A stretch of DNA of 64,000 bases from contig NZ_SWJE01000005.1 of NCBI RefSeq assembly GCF_005144415.1, forward strand, positions 229,828 to 293,827. The letters are read 5' to 3'. The notes under the pieces were generated by a model, which was not told the origin of the DNA, searched no databases, and saw only the letters and a list, made by a program, of their open reading frames with translations. Position 1 is the stretch's first letter, and every line of letters starts with the position of its first letter. A program made the translations under genes and the position numbers. This DNA comes from Trinickia terrae. GTDB lineage: Bacteria > Pseudomonadota > Gammaproteobacteria > Burkholderiales > Burkholderiaceae. Positions 56,421-64,000 of the stretch are shown here, piece by piece.

Positions 56421-57320
56421 GTGAGCACCTTCTTCCAATACGTCGTCGAGGGGCTGACGATCGGCTCGTTCTACGCGCTCGTCGCCCTCGGCTACACGAT
56501 GGTCTACGGCATCATCCGTCTGATCAACTTCGCTCACGGCGACTTGTTCATGGTGGGGGCGTTCGTCGGCTGGACCGCGCTCGCGGCGCTCGCCTCCGCG
56601 CATCTGCCGTGGCTGCTGGCGCTCGTCGTGGCCTTGCTCGCCGCGATGCTCGTGACGGGCCTGCTCGGGCTCGCGATCGAGCGGCTCGCGTACCAGCCGC
56701 TGCTGCGCGCGCCGCGGCTGTCGATTCTCATCACGGCGCTCGGCGTGTCGCTCGCGCTCGAGAACGGCGTGCTGCTCTTGTACGGCGCGGGCTTCAAGAC
56801 CTATCCGCACCTGCTCACGCATACCGGCTTCTCCATCGACGGCGTGCAGATCACCTACGCGCAGGTCGGTATCGTCGCGTGCAGCTTCGCGCTGATGCTG
56901 GCGCTCTATTTCTTCGTTCACCACACCTTCATCGGCACGGCGATGCGCGCGCTCGCGATCGACCAGGACGCGGCGCGCCTGATGGGCATCGACGTCGAAC
57001 GCCTGATCCAGTTGACGTTCTTCCTGGGCTCGGTGCTCGCCGCGGTGGCCGGCGTGATGGAAGGGCTCTACTACACGCAGATCAACTTCTTCATGGGCTT
57101 CGTCCTGGGCCTGCGCGCGTTCACGGCCGCGGTGCTCGGCGGCATCGGCAACATCCCGGGCGCGATGGCGGGCGGCATTCTGATCGGCTTGCTCGAAGCG
57201 TTCGGCGCGGGCTACGTGTCGTCGCAATGGACCGACGTGTTCGTGTTCGGCGTGCTGATCGCCGTGCTCGTCGTCAAGCCGACGGGACTGTTCGGCGAGC
57301 GCGTCGTCGAGAGGATGTAG
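56421..57320 (+). CDS. Branched-chain-type amino acid ABC transporter permease (LivH-like)
   Basis: 299 residues from a GTG six bases after the previous stop. About eight hydrophobic spans. LivH signatures: YVVEGLTIGSFYALVALGYT, GIIRLINFAHGDLFMVGAF and the C-terminal LRAFTAAVLGGIGNIPGAMA. It forms the membrane channel with the LivM half of the next gene product. Confidence 0.94.
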   Translation: MSTFFQYVVEGLTIGSFYALVALGYTMVYGIIRLINFAHGDLFMVGAFVGWTALAALASAHLPWLLALVVALLAAMLVTGLLGLAIERLAYQPLLRAPRLSILITALGVSLALENGVLLLYGAGFKTYPHLLTHTGFSIDGVQITYAQVGIVACSFALMLALYFFVHHTFIGTAMRALAIDQDAARLMGIDVERLIQLTFFLGSVLAAVAGVMEGLYYTQINFFMGFVLGLRAFTAAVLGGIGNIPGAMAGGILIGLLEAFGAGYVSSQWTDVFVFGVLIAVLVVKPTGLFGERVVERM

Positions 57321-57323
57321 GCC

Positions 57324-59156
57324 ATGAGCGGCGCGGCCCCCCCTTCCGGCGCGAATCATGCGCTCGCCCGCCGCGCCACGGGCCTTGCGCTGTTCGCGGC
57401 GGCGGCGGCGCTGCCCGCGTTCGCGAGCAACTACATCATCGATGTCGGGCTCACGATCCTCACGTATTCGATCCTCGGGCTCGGGCTGAACATCGTCGTC
57501 GGCTACGCGGGGCTGCTCGACTTGGGCTACGCGGCGTTCTTCGCGATCGGCGCCTATACGACCGCGCTCATGGAGACGCTGCTGCATTTCTCGTTCTGGG
57601 AGACGCTGCCGTTCTCCATCGTGTTCGCGGGCGCGTCGGGGATCGTCATCGGCTATCCGACGCTGCGCCTGCGCAGCGACTATCTCGCCATCGTCACGCT
57701 GGGTTTCGGCGAGATCGTGCGCATCATCGCGACCAACCTCGACATCACCGGCGGCCCGAACGGCATCTACGGGATCGAGAGCCCGAACTTGTTCGGCTAC
57801 GAGATCGCGTCGCCGCGCGCAGTCTACGAGCTCGGGATCGTGTTCGTCGCGTGCGTGCTCGTGTTCGCGATCCGGCTTGGGGCATCGCGGCTCGGGCGCG
57901 CGTGGACCAGCATCCGCGAGGATGAAGCGGCGGCCGAGGCCGTCGGCGTGCCGACGCTGCGCACGAAGCTGCTCGCCTACGTGATGGGCGCGCTGATCGG
58001 CGGCCTCGGCGGCAGCCTCTTTGCCGCGCGCTTCGGCACCATCGATCCGACCGGCTTCACCTATCTGCAGTCCGTCACGATCCTCATCATCGTCGTGCTG
58101 GGCGGGCGCGGCAGCATCCCGGGCGTGCTGCTCGGCGCGGTGATCGTGGCCGGGCTGCCCGAGATGCTGCGCTTCCTCTCGCTGTGGCGGATCTTCGGCT
58201 TCGCGATCGGGCTCGTGATCCTGATGCTGCTGCGGCCGCAGGGGCTCTGGCCGGCCGCCTTGCGGCGCGTCGCGCCGCCGAAGCCGGCCGCGCTCGGCGA
58301 GGCGGCGCCCGCGCCGACGCCGCGCGAGGTCGCCGCCGGCGAGACGCTGCTCGAAGCGCGCGACATGACGCGGCGCTTCGGCGGCGTGCTGGCGGTGGGC
58401 GGCGTGAGCTTCACTGTGAAGGGCGGCGAGATCCTCAGCATCATCGGACCGAACGGCGCGGGAAAGACGACGGTGTTCAATTGCCTGACGGGCGTAACGC
58501 GTCTCACGAGCGGCCAGGTGATCTGGCGCGGCGCGCCGCTCGCGGGGGGCGCGCCGCACCGCATCGTTCACCGCGGCATCGCGCGCACGTTCCAGGGCAT
58601 ACGCCTGTTCGGCAACATGACCGCGTTCGAGAACGTGCTGGTCGGCATGGATCATCGCTTCAAGGCGCCGATCGTCGCCGAGCTGGCCGCGCTGCCGTTC
58701 GCGCGCCACGAAGCGTCCGACCATGCCGCCGACGGGCTGCGCTGGCTCGACTTCGTCGGCCTGCGCGCGCGTGCCGGCGAGCGCGCGGCGGACCTGCCGT
58801 ACGGCGATCAGCGGCGGCTCGAGATCGCCCGCGCGCTGGCGAGCCGTCCGCGCCTCTTGCTGCTCGACGAACCGGCGGCGGGGATGAACCCGACCGAGAA
58901 GCAGGCGCTGATGGAGCTGATCCGCCGGATTCGCGACTACGGCGTGACGGTGCTCCTGATCGAGCACGACATGATGCTGGTGATGGGCGTCTCCGACCGG
59001 ATCATCGTGATGGATCACGGCGTGATCATCGCTGAGGGGCCGCCGGCGCAGATCCAGGCCGACCCGCGCGTGATCGATGCCTACCTCGGCACTGCGGAAA
59101 AAGACGAGGCGGCCGACGACGGCAAGGCCGGGGAGGCATCGCTGTGGGACTCCTAG
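57324..59156 (+). CDS. Fused LivM permease / LivG ATPase
   Basis: 610 residues, about the sum of a LivM (330) and a LivG (255). The first part has the spans and motifs of LivM (LGLGLNIVVGYAGLLDLGYA, YLAIVTLGFGEIVRII, GGRGSIPGVLLGAVIVAGLP). A linker with Pro/Ala follows at about 325-345. The ATPase part has Walker A GPNGAGKTT near residue 374, a C-loop variant LPYGDQRRLEIARAL and Walker B LLLLDEPAAGMNP. Fusion forces the two subunits to be made in equal amounts. Such fusions occur in Burkholderiales. No frameshift or stop is seen at the joint. Confidence 0.93.
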   Translation: MSGAAPPSGANHALARRATGLALFAAAAALPAFASNYIIDVGLTILTYSILGLGLNIVVGYAGLLDLGYAAFFAIGAYTTALMETLLHFSFWETLPFSIVFAGASGIVIGYPTLRLRSDYLAIVTLGFGEIVRIIATNLDITGGPNGIYGIESPNLFGYEIASPRAVYELGIVFVACVLVFAIRLGASRLGRAWTSIREDEAAAEAVGVPTLRTKLLAYVMGALIGGLGGSLFAARFGTIDPTGFTYLQSVTILIIVVLGGRGSIPGVLLGAVIVAGLPEMLRFLSLWRIFGFAIGLVILMLLRPQGLWPAALRRVAPPKPAALGEAAPAPTPREVAAGETLLEARDMTRRFGGVLAVGGVSFTVKGGEILSIIGPNGAGKTTVFNCLTGVTRLTSGQVIWRGAPLAGGAPHRIVHRGIARTFQGIRLFGNMTAFENVLVGMDHRFKAPIVAELAALPFARHEASDHAADGLRWLDFVGLRARAGERAADLPYGDQRRLEIARALASRPRLLLLDEPAAGMNPTEKQALMELIRRIRDYGVTVLLIEHDMMLVMGVSDRIIVMDHGVIIAEGPPAQIQADPRVIDAYLGTAEKDEAADDGKAGEASLWDS

Positions 59157-59884
59157 AGATCCGCGACCTGCACGTGAGCTACGGCAAGGTCGAGGTGCTG
59201 CACGGCATCTCGCTCGAAGTGGGCACGGGGGAGATCGTCGCGCTGCTGGGCAGCAACGGCGCGGGCAAGACCACGACGCTGCGCGCGATTTCCGGGCTGG
59301 TTCGTCCGCGCGCGGGGCAGATCGCGATGGACGGGCACGTGCTGAACGACATGCCGGCGCATCGGATCGTCGCGCTGGGGCTCGGACACGTGCCGGAAGG
59401 GCGGCGCATGTTCGGCGCGCTGACGGTCGAGGAGAATTTGCGGCTCGGCGGGTATTTGATCCGGCGCGAGGCGGGGTCGATCGATGCGCGGATGGCGCAG
59501 CTGTTCGAGACGTTTCCGCGGCTCGGCGAGCGGCGCAGCCAGCTGGCGGGGACGTTGAGCGGCGGCGAGCAGCAGATGCTCGCGATTGCGCGCGCGCTGA
59601 TGGTGAAGCCGCGGCTCGTGGTGCTCGACGAGCCGTCGATGGGGCTCGCGCCGAAGCTCGTGCGCGCGATCTTCGCGATGATCGCGAAGATTCAAAGCGA
59701 GGGGACTGCGATCCTTGTGGTCGAGCAGAACGCGAGGCAGGCGCTCAGGATTGCTTCGCGGGCTTATGTATTGGAGAGCGGAAAGATCGCGCTATCCGGG
59801 CCGTCGCAGGAGCTGGCGCAGGATAGCCGGGTGAGAGCGGCGTATTTGGGGGGGAGTGCAGGGGTCGGCGAGGGAGGGCGCTAG
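59144..59884 (+). CDS. Branched-chain-type amino acid ABC transporter ATPase (LivF-like)
   Basis: 246 residues from GTG at 59144, overlapping the fusion gene by 13 bp. Walker A GSNGAGKTTT, signature LSGGEQQMLAIARAL, Walker B LVVLDEPSMGLAP. Compared with LivG it lacks the extra insertions, as is usual for LivF. It completes the importer. Confidence 0.94.
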   Translation: MGLLEIRDLHVSYGKVEVLHGISLEVGTGEIVALLGSNGAGKTTTLRAISGLVRPRAGQIAMDGHVLNDMPAHRIVALGLGHVPEGRRMFGALTVEENLRLGGYLIRREAGSIDARMAQLFETFPRLGERRSQLAGTLSGGEQQMLAIARALMVKPRLVVLDEPSMGLAPKLVRAIFAMIAKIQSEGTAILVVEQNARQALRIASRAYVLESGKIALSGPSQELAQDSRVRAAYLGGSAGVGEGGR

Positions 59885-59967
59885 TACGAACCATGCTTTT
59901 GATTAGGACCGCGGCTAGTTTAGGAGTATTCCGATAGGCACTATGCGGAATAGTTCATAGAGTCGCA

Positions 59968-59989
59968 GCAGCCTACTTTCAGGCTGCTT
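59968..59989 (+). terminator. Hairpin between the ABC operon and the exoprotein gene
   Basis: An 8-bp perfect stem AGCAGCCT / AGGCTGCT with a 6-base loop, then TTCAATC. It lies 83 bp after livF and 15 bp before the next ATG, so it could end the ABC transcript or shape the leader of the exoprotein mRNA. Confidence 0.5.
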
Positions 59990-60004
59990 TCAATCAAAGG
60001 CACT

Positions 60005-63000
60005 ATGAAAAAAACTATTGCACTCCGCCCTATTGCGCTTGCGGCATCGCTGCTGGTAACGGGCCAGGCGTTTGCTGTGGGGAACGGCGCCATCAACGGG
60101 GGTAACGGGTCCATTGAAAAGAATGGCAACACGACCACCGTAAACCAGTCCAGCAGCAGGATGATTGTGGACTGGGACAACATGGATGTCCTGAAGAGCG
60201 AAACGCTGAATTTCAAGCAAGGAAACGCCTCTTCGCAGGTCCTGAACCGCGTTCACTCCAACGATCCCACCCAAATTCTGGGCGCCCTCAAGGCCAACGG
60301 CAGCGTATTCGTGGTCAACCCGAACGGCGTGCTGATCGGTAACGGCGCGACCGTCAACGTGGGTAGCCTCGTGGCATCGTCGCTGGACATCTCGAATAGC
60401 GACTTCATGGCAGGGCGCTTCAATTTCAAAGGAAATGGCACCGGCCGCGTGGTCAACGAAGGCACGATCAACGCCGATGGCTCGGTCGTGCTGCAGGGCG
60501 GGGCAGAGGTCGCCAACCTGGGCACGATCAAAGCGAAGGCAGGCGACGTGACTTTGGCTTCGGGCAGCGACGTGACGCTGGTGTTCGGCACCAACGGCGC
60601 GATCGTCAGGCTCAACAAGGGCAGCCTGAACGCGCTGGTCAAGAACGGCGGGCTGATCGTCACGACCGATGGCGCCGTCAAGCTGACTGCATGGGCCATC
60701 GACTCGCTCAAGCGCAGCGTCATCAATAACACCGGCACCATCGAAGCTAACGCGCTGCGCTATAGCAGCGATGGCGGCATCACGCTGGAGAGCCACGGCA
60801 GCGGCATGGTCGACGTTGGAGGCAGCCTCCAAAGTAAGGGTGTCAGTTTTGGCACTGGCATTACGGCGTCGGGAGATTCCGTCCACGTGCACGATGGCGC
60901 TTCTCTGAGCGCAGGCGTCGAGGGCTATGATTCCTCCGGAAACATCAACCTGAGGGCTAACGCCCGCAACGGCTATGTCCAACTCGACCGGGCAACGCTG
61001 GACGCGAGCCAGGTGCGGATCACGGCCGACAACGTTGCGACTGGGAAAGGCGCACAGGGCCCCGTGTTCAAGCGCGCTGGCGCCGTCGCCGTCCAGTCGC
61101 AGTCGGAAGACCAAAGCTTCCGCTTCAGCGACGCCCAATTCGACGCAGACAACGCGCAAGACGGCAAGGGAACGATCAGTGCCGATTTGATCAAATCGGT
61201 GGCTGAAGCGGGTGGCCGCCTGGGCGTCGGTACGCAGAAGGGCGATATCACCTTCGACGTCGACGGACTCGATGTGGGCAACCTTGGTTTGAGCTCGGCG
61301 GAAGGCAACGTCTACCTGAACTCCAAGGTGAAGGGCAATAGCTTCTCCGCGCGCGCGGGCGGTAGCGTTGAGCAGGCGCAGGGCGCCGACATCGACGTCA
61401 CGACTGGTGTTTCCCTGGACGCTCGCAACGCCGTGGTGCAGCGAGCCAATATCAAGGGCGGCTCGGTGAGCTTGAAGGGCGCGACTATCACCATGGCGCA
61501 GGGCCTCAAGACCGAGGGTAAGTCGGTGTCGTACACGGGCGGCAATGTGCAGCTCGACGGCGATATTGCGGCTGACGAGCTGACCACGGACGGCACTGTC
61601 ACGCAAGGCGCGCAGTCGAACATCGCCGCAGGCAATCTGCGTCAGGCCGGCGGCAATCTGGACTTGACGCAGGGCCATAACACGATCGACCGGATGACGT
61701 TGAAAGGCGCGTCCTCCCGAATTCGCGTCGAAGGCGACACCCATGTCGAATCCGCGTCGCTGTCGGGCGCGTTGGCGCTGACTGGCCGGAATCTCATGGT
61801 GACGGACGCGAACGCCCGCAACATTTCGTTGCGGGCCGACGAAGACGTGGCGGTTGGCCGTATTTCCTCGTGGAATGGCATCGACATCGCGGCGAGGAAC
61901 GTCAAGAAAGCCAGTGACAAGGCTGACCAAGGCGTCATCGGCACGTCCGAGGATATCAACATCGACGCATCGGACGATGTCGACTTGTCGCGACTGTCCG
62001 GCAATAACGTGACGCTGTCTGGCAAGCGCATCACCGCGGATTCGGTGGACGCGCGCAATGTCGCCAGCCTTAACGCCACGGGCGACATCAAGGTCACCGA
62101 TCGTCTGTCGGGTCAAAACGGCGTCAATGCCCGCTCGGCGCAAGGCGGCATTTCGCTTGCGCGTGCTCAGTCGGAAAACGGCGACGTTTCGCTGAGCGCG
62201 CAGAAAGACGTTGAGAGCGGCAATTGGGTTAGCGCAGGCCGCAACGTCAACGTCAACGCGAAGGGCGATGTCCGCTTGTCGTGGGTGAGAGGCGATGACG
62301 TGACGCTGGCTGGCCAGCGCATCACAGCGGGCTCGGTGGACGCACGGAAAGTCGCCGACCTCGAGGCCGATGGCGACATCGACGTTCGTAGCTTGGGGGG
62401 GCGAGACGGGGTCGAGGCAAAGTCGAAGCAGGGCGGCGCGTCGTTTGGGGGTGTCTATTCGGAAAACGGTGACGTTTCGCTGAACGCCCAGGAAGACGTC
62501 AAGATTTCGGATGGGGTTCGCGCGGGCCGCAACATCGACATTGGCGCGAAGAACGTGCGGGCCTCTGTCGATCCGGCTGAATGGTACAGGACAAACAAGC
62601 TGAAGGCCGGCAAAGACATCAACATCAACGCCACCGGCGACGTTGATGCAAGCGAGCTGCAGGCTGGCAAAGACATCAACATCAACGCCACCAGCGACAT
62701 TGATGTAGGCACGCTGTCGGCCGATAACGTGGCGCTGTCTGGCGAGCGCATCACCGCGAGTTCGGTGGACGCGCGCAATGTCGCTAGCCTTAACGCCACG
62801 GGCGACATCAAGGTCACCGATCATCTGGCGGGTCAAAACGGCGTCAACGCTCGCTCGGCGCAAGGCGGCATTTCGCTTGCGCGTGCTCAGTCGGAAAACG
62901 GCGACGTTTCGCTGAGCGCGCAGAACGACGTTGAGATCGGCAAGTCGGTTAGCGCGGGCCGTAACATCAACATTGATGCGAAGAACGTGCGCGCCGTTGC

Positions 63001-64000
63001 CGATCCCAATACCCAGCCCCGGGATTGGCGGGCTGCCTCCTCGGACAAGGCGGGCGAGCTGAAGGCCGGTAAAGACATCAACGTCAACGCTACGGGCAAC
63101 ATTGATGTAAGCAAGCTGTCGGCCGAGAACGTCACGCTGGCCGGGCAATCCGTCAAGGCGTCGAGCGTCAGCTCGAATGGCCGTACGAGCATTAAGGGTA
63201 CGGGCGATGTGATTAGCGACTATGTCTATGCGAAACGCGGTGTCGACATCACGTCGGAGCAGGGCACGCTCAGCGTCAATGATCTGCAGACCGGCGGCAA
63301 CGCTTCGCTGAGCGCCAAGAACCTCACGGCGAAGTCGTTGCGGGCGAACGGCAATGCTCAGCTGCTGGCGACTGAAAATGCCAAGCTCGGCCGCGTGAAC
63401 GCGAACGGCAATGTCGATGTCCAGGCAACGAACGTCACGCGAGTCGATGACGGCTACGACAGCGGAAACCTCAGTGCAGGCAAGGACCTCAAAGTCAACG
63501 CGACGGGCGATGTCAGCTTGTCGCAGGTGAGCGGCAATAACGTCACGCTGGCTGGGAAAACAGTGAAGACGTCGCAGATCACCGCGAAGGACCGTACGAA
63601 CATCACGGGTACGGGCGACGTGAATAGCGGCCGCATCTCGACGGACGGCGATGTCGAGGTGACGTCGGACGAAGGCTCGGTCAACCTTGACGATCTGCGG
63701 GGCCGCAACGTCAAGCTGCAAGCTGCCGAGGGAGTTAAGGTTGGCGGCGTTGATGCCTCCAACGACATCGACGTCAAGGCAAAGAGCGCCACCGGACGCT
63801 ATAGCGGGTGGGGCAGTCTTTCGGCAGGCGGCAACGTCAACGTGACGACGACGGCGGGTGTGGATCTGGCCGGCATCAACGGCCGGAATGTCAATGTGAA
63901 TAGCGGTGGCAAGGTATCCCTCGGGAAGTTGAACGCCTCGGGTGACGCAAGCGTGAGCGCAGGTCAAGAAGGCATTGCCTTCGGCCGGGGCGATGTGAGA
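60005..64000 (+). CDS. Two-partner-secretion exoprotein (filamentous-haemagglutinin type), 5' part
   Basis: 1332 codons are open and the gene runs out of the window. AAAGG lies just before the ATG. A signal peptide of about 24 residues (ending VTGQAFA) is followed by a TPS domain: SSRMIVDWDNMDVLKSETLN, FKQGNASSQVLNRV and the hallmark VNPNGVLIGNGA with the first Asn at residue 105. After about residue 300 the chain is made of short beta-helix repeats with Asn-Gly and Asp-rich turns (GKDININATGDV, ENVTLAGQ, SAGRNI). It should be exported through a TpsB/FhaC pore and act as adhesin or contact-dependent toxin carrier. No tpsB gene is seen in the window. The C-terminal activity lies outside. Confidence 0.93.
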   Translation, partial: MKKTIALRPIALAASLLVTGQAFAVGNGAINGGNGSIEKNGNTTTVNQSSSRMIVDWDNMDVLKSETLNFKQGNASSQVLNRVHSNDPTQILGALKANGSVFVVNPNGVLIGNGATVNVGSLVASSLDISNSDFMAGRFNFKGNGTGRVVNEGTINADGSVVLQGGAEVANLGTIKAKAGDVTLASGSDVTLVFGTNGAIVRLNKGSLNALVKNGGLIVTTDGAVKLTAWAIDSLKRSVINNTGTIEANALRYSSDGGITLESHGSGMVDVGGSLQSKGVSFGTGITASGDSVHVHDGASLSAGVEGYDSSGNINLRANARNGYVQLDRATLDASQVRITADNVATGKGAQGPVFKRAGAVAVQSQSEDQSFRFSDAQFDADNAQDGKGTISADLIKSVAEAGGRLGVGTQKGDITFDVDGLDVGNLGLSSAEGNVYLNSKVKGNSFSARAGGSVEQAQGADIDVTTGVSLDARNAVVQRANIKGGSVSLKGATITMAQGLKTEGKSVSYTGGNVQLDGDIAADELTTDGTVTQGAQSNIAAGNLRQAGGNLDLTQGHNTIDRMTLKGASSRIRVEGDTHVESASLSGALALTGRNLMVTDANARNISLRADEDVAVGRISSWNGIDIAARNVKKASDKADQGVIGTSEDINIDASDDVDLSRLSGNNVTLSGKRITADSVDARNVASLNATGDIKVTDRLSGQNGVNARSAQGGISLARAQSENGDVSLSAQKDVESGNWVSAGRNVNVNAKGDVRLSWVRGDDVTLAGQRITAGSVDARKVADLEADGDIDVRSLGGRDGVEAKSKQGGASFGGVYSENGDVSLNAQEDVKISDGVRAGRNIDIGAKNVRASVDPAEWYRTNKLKAGKDININATGDVDASELQAGKDININATSDIDVGTLSADNVALSGERITASSVDARNVASLNATGDIKVTDHLAGQNGVNARSAQGGISLARAQSENGDVSLSAQNDVEIGKSVSAGRNINIDAKNVRAVADPNTQPRDWRAASSDKAGELKAGKDINVNATGNIDVSKLSAENVTLAGQSVKASSVSSNGRTSIKGTGDVISDYVYAKRGVDITSEQGTLSVNDLQTGGNASLSAKNLTAKSLRANGNAQLLATENAKLGRVNANGNVDVQATNVTRVDDGYDSGNLSAGKDLKVNATGDVSLSQVSGNNVTLAGKTVKTSQITAKDRTNITGTGDVNSGRISTDGDVEVTSDEGSVNLDDLRGRNVKLQAAEGVKVGGVDASNDIDVKAKSATGRYSGWGSLSAGGNVNVTTTAGVDLAGINGRNVNVNSGGKVSLGKLNASGDASVSAGQEGIAFGRGDVR
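62024..62215 (+). repeat. Internal repeat of the exoprotein gene, copy 1
   Basis: About 190 bp nearly identical to 62744-62935, exactly 720 bp (240 codons) away, so the repeat is in frame. Confidence 0.85.
62744..62935 (+). repeat. Internal repeat of the exoprotein gene, copy 2
   Basis: Copy of 62024-62215 with a few substitutions. A shorter in-frame repeat (54-bp period, GKDININAT) lies just before it at 62606-62690. Confidence 0.85.

Noticed and set aside
55143-59018. Open frame of about 1290 codons on the minus strand
   Set aside because: Antisense to the Liv importer genes; its product is Arg, Asp and His rich with no domain.
59990-63967. Open frame of about 1325 codons on the minus strand
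   Set aside because: It is the antisense of the exoprotein gene. The plus strand has a signal peptide and the NPNGV motif. The long minus frame results from codon bias.

Overview
The window reads as a chromosomal segment of a Burkholderiales bacterium, most likely Burkholderia sensu lato. The basis is high GC with strongly biased codon use in positions 35-60 kb, a T6SS gene set with tagJ and a tagK-like gene, and close similarity of many products to what I know of Burkholderia families. The species cannot be fixed by reading alone.

Positions 1-35 kb hold a type VI secretion system (T6SS) with all 13 core components. A rightward arm carries the end of a DotU-like gene, an OmpA-domain gene, tssB, tssC, hcp, tssJ, tssK, tssL, tssM, an unknown gene, vgrG, a PAAR gene and an rhs gene. 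A leftward arm starts near 30.8 kb and carries a tagK-like gene, tagJ, tssE, tssF, tssG, tssA, a fimbrial-adhesin-like gene and two paralogous PF11397/GT60-type glycosyltransferase genes. The two arms converge at 19.6-19.7 kb. tssH (clpV) and a LuxR-type response regulator follow rightward from 31.4 kb. Two things stand out. The VgrG ends in about 29 Pro-Thr dipeptides, and the same locus encodes two enzymes of a family whose eukaryotic members put GlcNAc on Thr or hydroxyproline. The rhs gene has no room for a toxin tip and runs antisense into the first glycosyltransferase gene.

Positions 35-43 kb are mixed: a chemoreceptor remnant, rutG, a CPA1 Na+/H+ antiporter, an EAL phosphodiesterase, cutC, a symE-like toxin with a near-consensus LexA box upstream, and an orphan gene between perfect 23-bp inverted repeats. 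Positions 43.6-52 kb look like a holin/endolysin export cassette of the type 10 secretion kind. It has two small holin-like membrane proteins, a GH18 chitinase without a signal peptide, a DUF3380-type N-acetylmuramidase without a signal peptide, a regulator with two winged-helix domains, and a second large signal-less protein. A 130-bp repeat occurs identically at 43.4 and 52.7 kb, with a diverged inverted copy at 52.3 kb.

Positions 52.9-59.9 kb hold a D-amino-acid dehydrogenase and a twin-Cys Asp/Glu-racemase-superfamily enzyme, divergent from a branched-chain-type ABC importer in which LivM and LivG are fused. From 60.0 kb to the right edge runs the start of a very large two-partner-secretion exoprotein with internal repeats.
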